Part shown: positions 62,950 to 64,000 of the stretch, piece by piece
Layout: every line of letters begins with the position of its first letter
Numbering within the stretch: the first letter of the stretch is position 1
Position numbers and translations under genes: made by a program
Notes under the pieces: generated by a model
The model's input: only the letters and a program-made list of their open reading frames with translations
Told to the model about the DNA's origin: nothing
Database searches by the model: none
Source of the DNA: Nakamurella flava
GTDB taxonomy: Bacteria; Actinomycetota; Actinomycetes; Mycobacteriales; Nakamurellaceae
Length of the DNA stretch: 64,000 bases
Direction of reading: 5' to 3'
Assembly: GCF_005298075.1 (NCBI RefSeq)
Contig: NZ_SZZH01000003.1
Span: 372,001 to 436,000 of the forward strand

Positions 62950-63839
62950 CCGGGCCGAACACCCCGCAGACCCCGGCGTCCGGGGTCGGCGGCGTCCCGG
63001 GAATGCCGGCGGCCCAACGGTCCTCGGTCGACTCCCCGGCCGAGCGGCCGTCCGGCACCACCGACGACGCCGCCGCCCAGGGCGGCGAGTCGACCGCGCT
63101 GGCCGGCCGGGCCCTGCACGAGTCGAGCGGTCCGCCGGTCGCGCCGGTCGGCCTGCCCCGGGCCGGCATGTTCGGCGCGAAGGGCTCCGGTGACACCTCC
63201 GGCTACGGCCTGCTGGTCCGCGAGCCGTACCTGCCGCCGGTGGCGGAGCGGCCGTTCGGCGGTCCCACCACCTCGCACCTTGCGCAGGACGAGCGTCAGT
63301 ACGGGGCGTTCGACGAGGTGACCGACGCCCTCTACGCGGCGATGGCCGAACGCTCCATCCCGGAGGCGGCCATCCGTCAGATCACCGTGGCCGCCCGGGA
63401 GATCACCTACTACGTCGCCCGCGAGCACCTCACCGCCCTGCTGTGGGCCCTGCGCGACGACGCGGCGCTGCGGTTCGAGCTGGCCTCCTCCATCTCCGGG
63501 GTCGACTACGGGGTCGATGTTCCGCAGCGGCTGCACGTCGTCTACGAGCTGACGTCGATGACCTACCGCCGGCGCATCCGGCTGGAGGTCGCCGTCGACG
63601 TCGACGACCCGTACGTGCCGAGCGCGGTCGCCGTCTACCCGACGGCGGACTGGCACGAGCGGGAGTGCTGGGACATGTTCGGCGTCGTCTTCTCCGGCCA
63701 TCCGGCGCTGACGCGCATCCTCATGCCGGACGACTGGCCCGGCCACCCGCAACGCAAGGACTACCCGCTCGGCGGGATCCCGGTGGAGTACAAGGGCGCC
63801 GAGATCCCCCCGCCCGACCAGCGGAGGAGCTACTCGTGA
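62946..63839 (+). CDS. nuoC: NADH-quinone oxidoreductase subunit C
   Basis: A 297-residue peripheral subunit. The family core is in the C-terminal two thirds: [17 protein letters not shown], then [38 protein letters not shown] and [20 protein letters not shown]. The N-terminal 90 residues are Gly/Pro/Ala-rich and not conserved, longer than in most bacteria but common in actinobacteria. GTGA overlaps couple it to nuoB and nuoD. Confidence 0.95.
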   Translation: MTGPNTPQTPASGVGGVPGMPAAQRSSVDSPAERPSGTTDDAAAQGGESTALAGRALHESSGPPVAPVGLPRAGMFGAKGSGDTSGYGLLVREPYLPPVAERPFGGPTTSHLAQDERQYGAFDEVTDALYAAMAERSIPEAAIRQITVAAREITYYVAREHLTALLWALRDDAALRFELASSISGVDYGVDVPQRLHVVYELTSMTYRRRIRLEVAVDVDDPYVPSAVAVYPTADWHERECWDMFGVVFSGHPALTRILMPDDWPGHPQRKDYPLGGIPVEYKGAEIPPPDQRRSYS

Positions 63840-64000
63840 GCACATCCCAGGGCAAGCCCGGCCAGCGTTTCAGCCAGGGCGCGACGATGTTCGCCGAGGA
63901 CTTCGACCGCCGCGATCAGCGGCCCGGCCGCGGTCCCCGCGAGGCCACCAGCACCCGCACCACCCAGGGTCGGATGTTCACCATCACCGGTGGTGACTGG
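63836..64000 (+). CDS. nuoD: NADH-quinone oxidoreductase subunit D (partial, 5' end)
   Basis: The first 55 codons of nuoD, running off the right edge. GTG 63836 overlaps the nuoC stop. The variable N-terminus ([20 protein letters not shown]) leads into [11 protein letters not shown], the start of the conserved subunit D sequence that forms the quinone site with subunit B. Confidence 0.9.
   Translation, partial: MSTSQGKPGQRFSQGATMFAEDFDRRDQRPGRGPREATSTRTTQGRMFTITGGDW

Overview
This is a very GC-rich chromosomal window that reads as a free-living actinobacterium. It carries Lsr2, CarD, BldC, Rex, Rpf, an IspDF fusion, a CobA-HemD fusion and the full menaquinone branch, and many starts look leaderless. 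From memory, gene order follows two Mycobacterium tuberculosis blocks (Rv3609c-Rv3582c and Rv0500-Rv0561c) joined end to end and then attached to a nuo operon. A Nakamurella- or Frankiales-like relative is plausible, but no species is claimed.

Layout. 1-2.5 kb: folate operon folE-folP-folB-folK plus a DUF3180 protein. 2.6-4.4 kb (minus): a methyltransferase and a 3-methyladenine-glycosylase-like protein. 4.5-9.4 kb: lysS, lsr2, clpC. 9.6-17.8 kb: beta-carbonic anhydrase/mutY, a membrane protein, lpqE-radA-disA, carD and ispDF. 17.8-26.2 kb: DUF5946, proC, an excisionase-like HTH protein, a 33-residue bS22-type ribosomal protein, an SDR-like protein, an acyltransferase, a SerB1-like phosphatase, a degenerate ANL protein and a glutaredoxin. 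26.4-29 kb: rex and hemD, with hemA, hemC and hemB absent from the locus. 29-36.6 kb: small membrane proteins, a phosphatase, the system II cytochrome c maturation set (ResA-like, CcdA, ResB, CcsB) and bldC. 36.9-42.3 kb: an Lrp regulator, DUF4229, then a coupled Cds1-like / M20 / GNAT / enolase-superfamily cassette that looks like an N-succinylamino-acid racemase pathway. 42.3-61.8 kb: menaquinone genes menA, menE, menC, menD, menF, menG and the geranylgeranyl reductase, interrupted by rpf, a peroxide-response set (ohr, osmC, ohrR) and an accessory stretch (ComB-like, DTG-motif lipoprotein, GNAT, SOS-boxed DUF222-HNH, DUF3626). 61.9-64 kb: nuoA-nuoD (cut by the window end).

How the genes fit together: the window is largely respiratory. 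It makes menaquinone (men genes), its saturated side chain (reductase), heme intermediates, cytochrome c and complex I. A near-consensus Rex operator just before the reductase-nuo genes suggests that Rex, encoded 34 kb away, ties complex I expression to the NADH/NAD+ ratio. The most unusual points are an IspD domain without its CTP-binding lysine and glycine loop, an ANL protein without its phosphate loop and catalytic lysine, the putative D-amino-acid conversion cassette, and an SOS-box-controlled DUF222 endonuclease gene.
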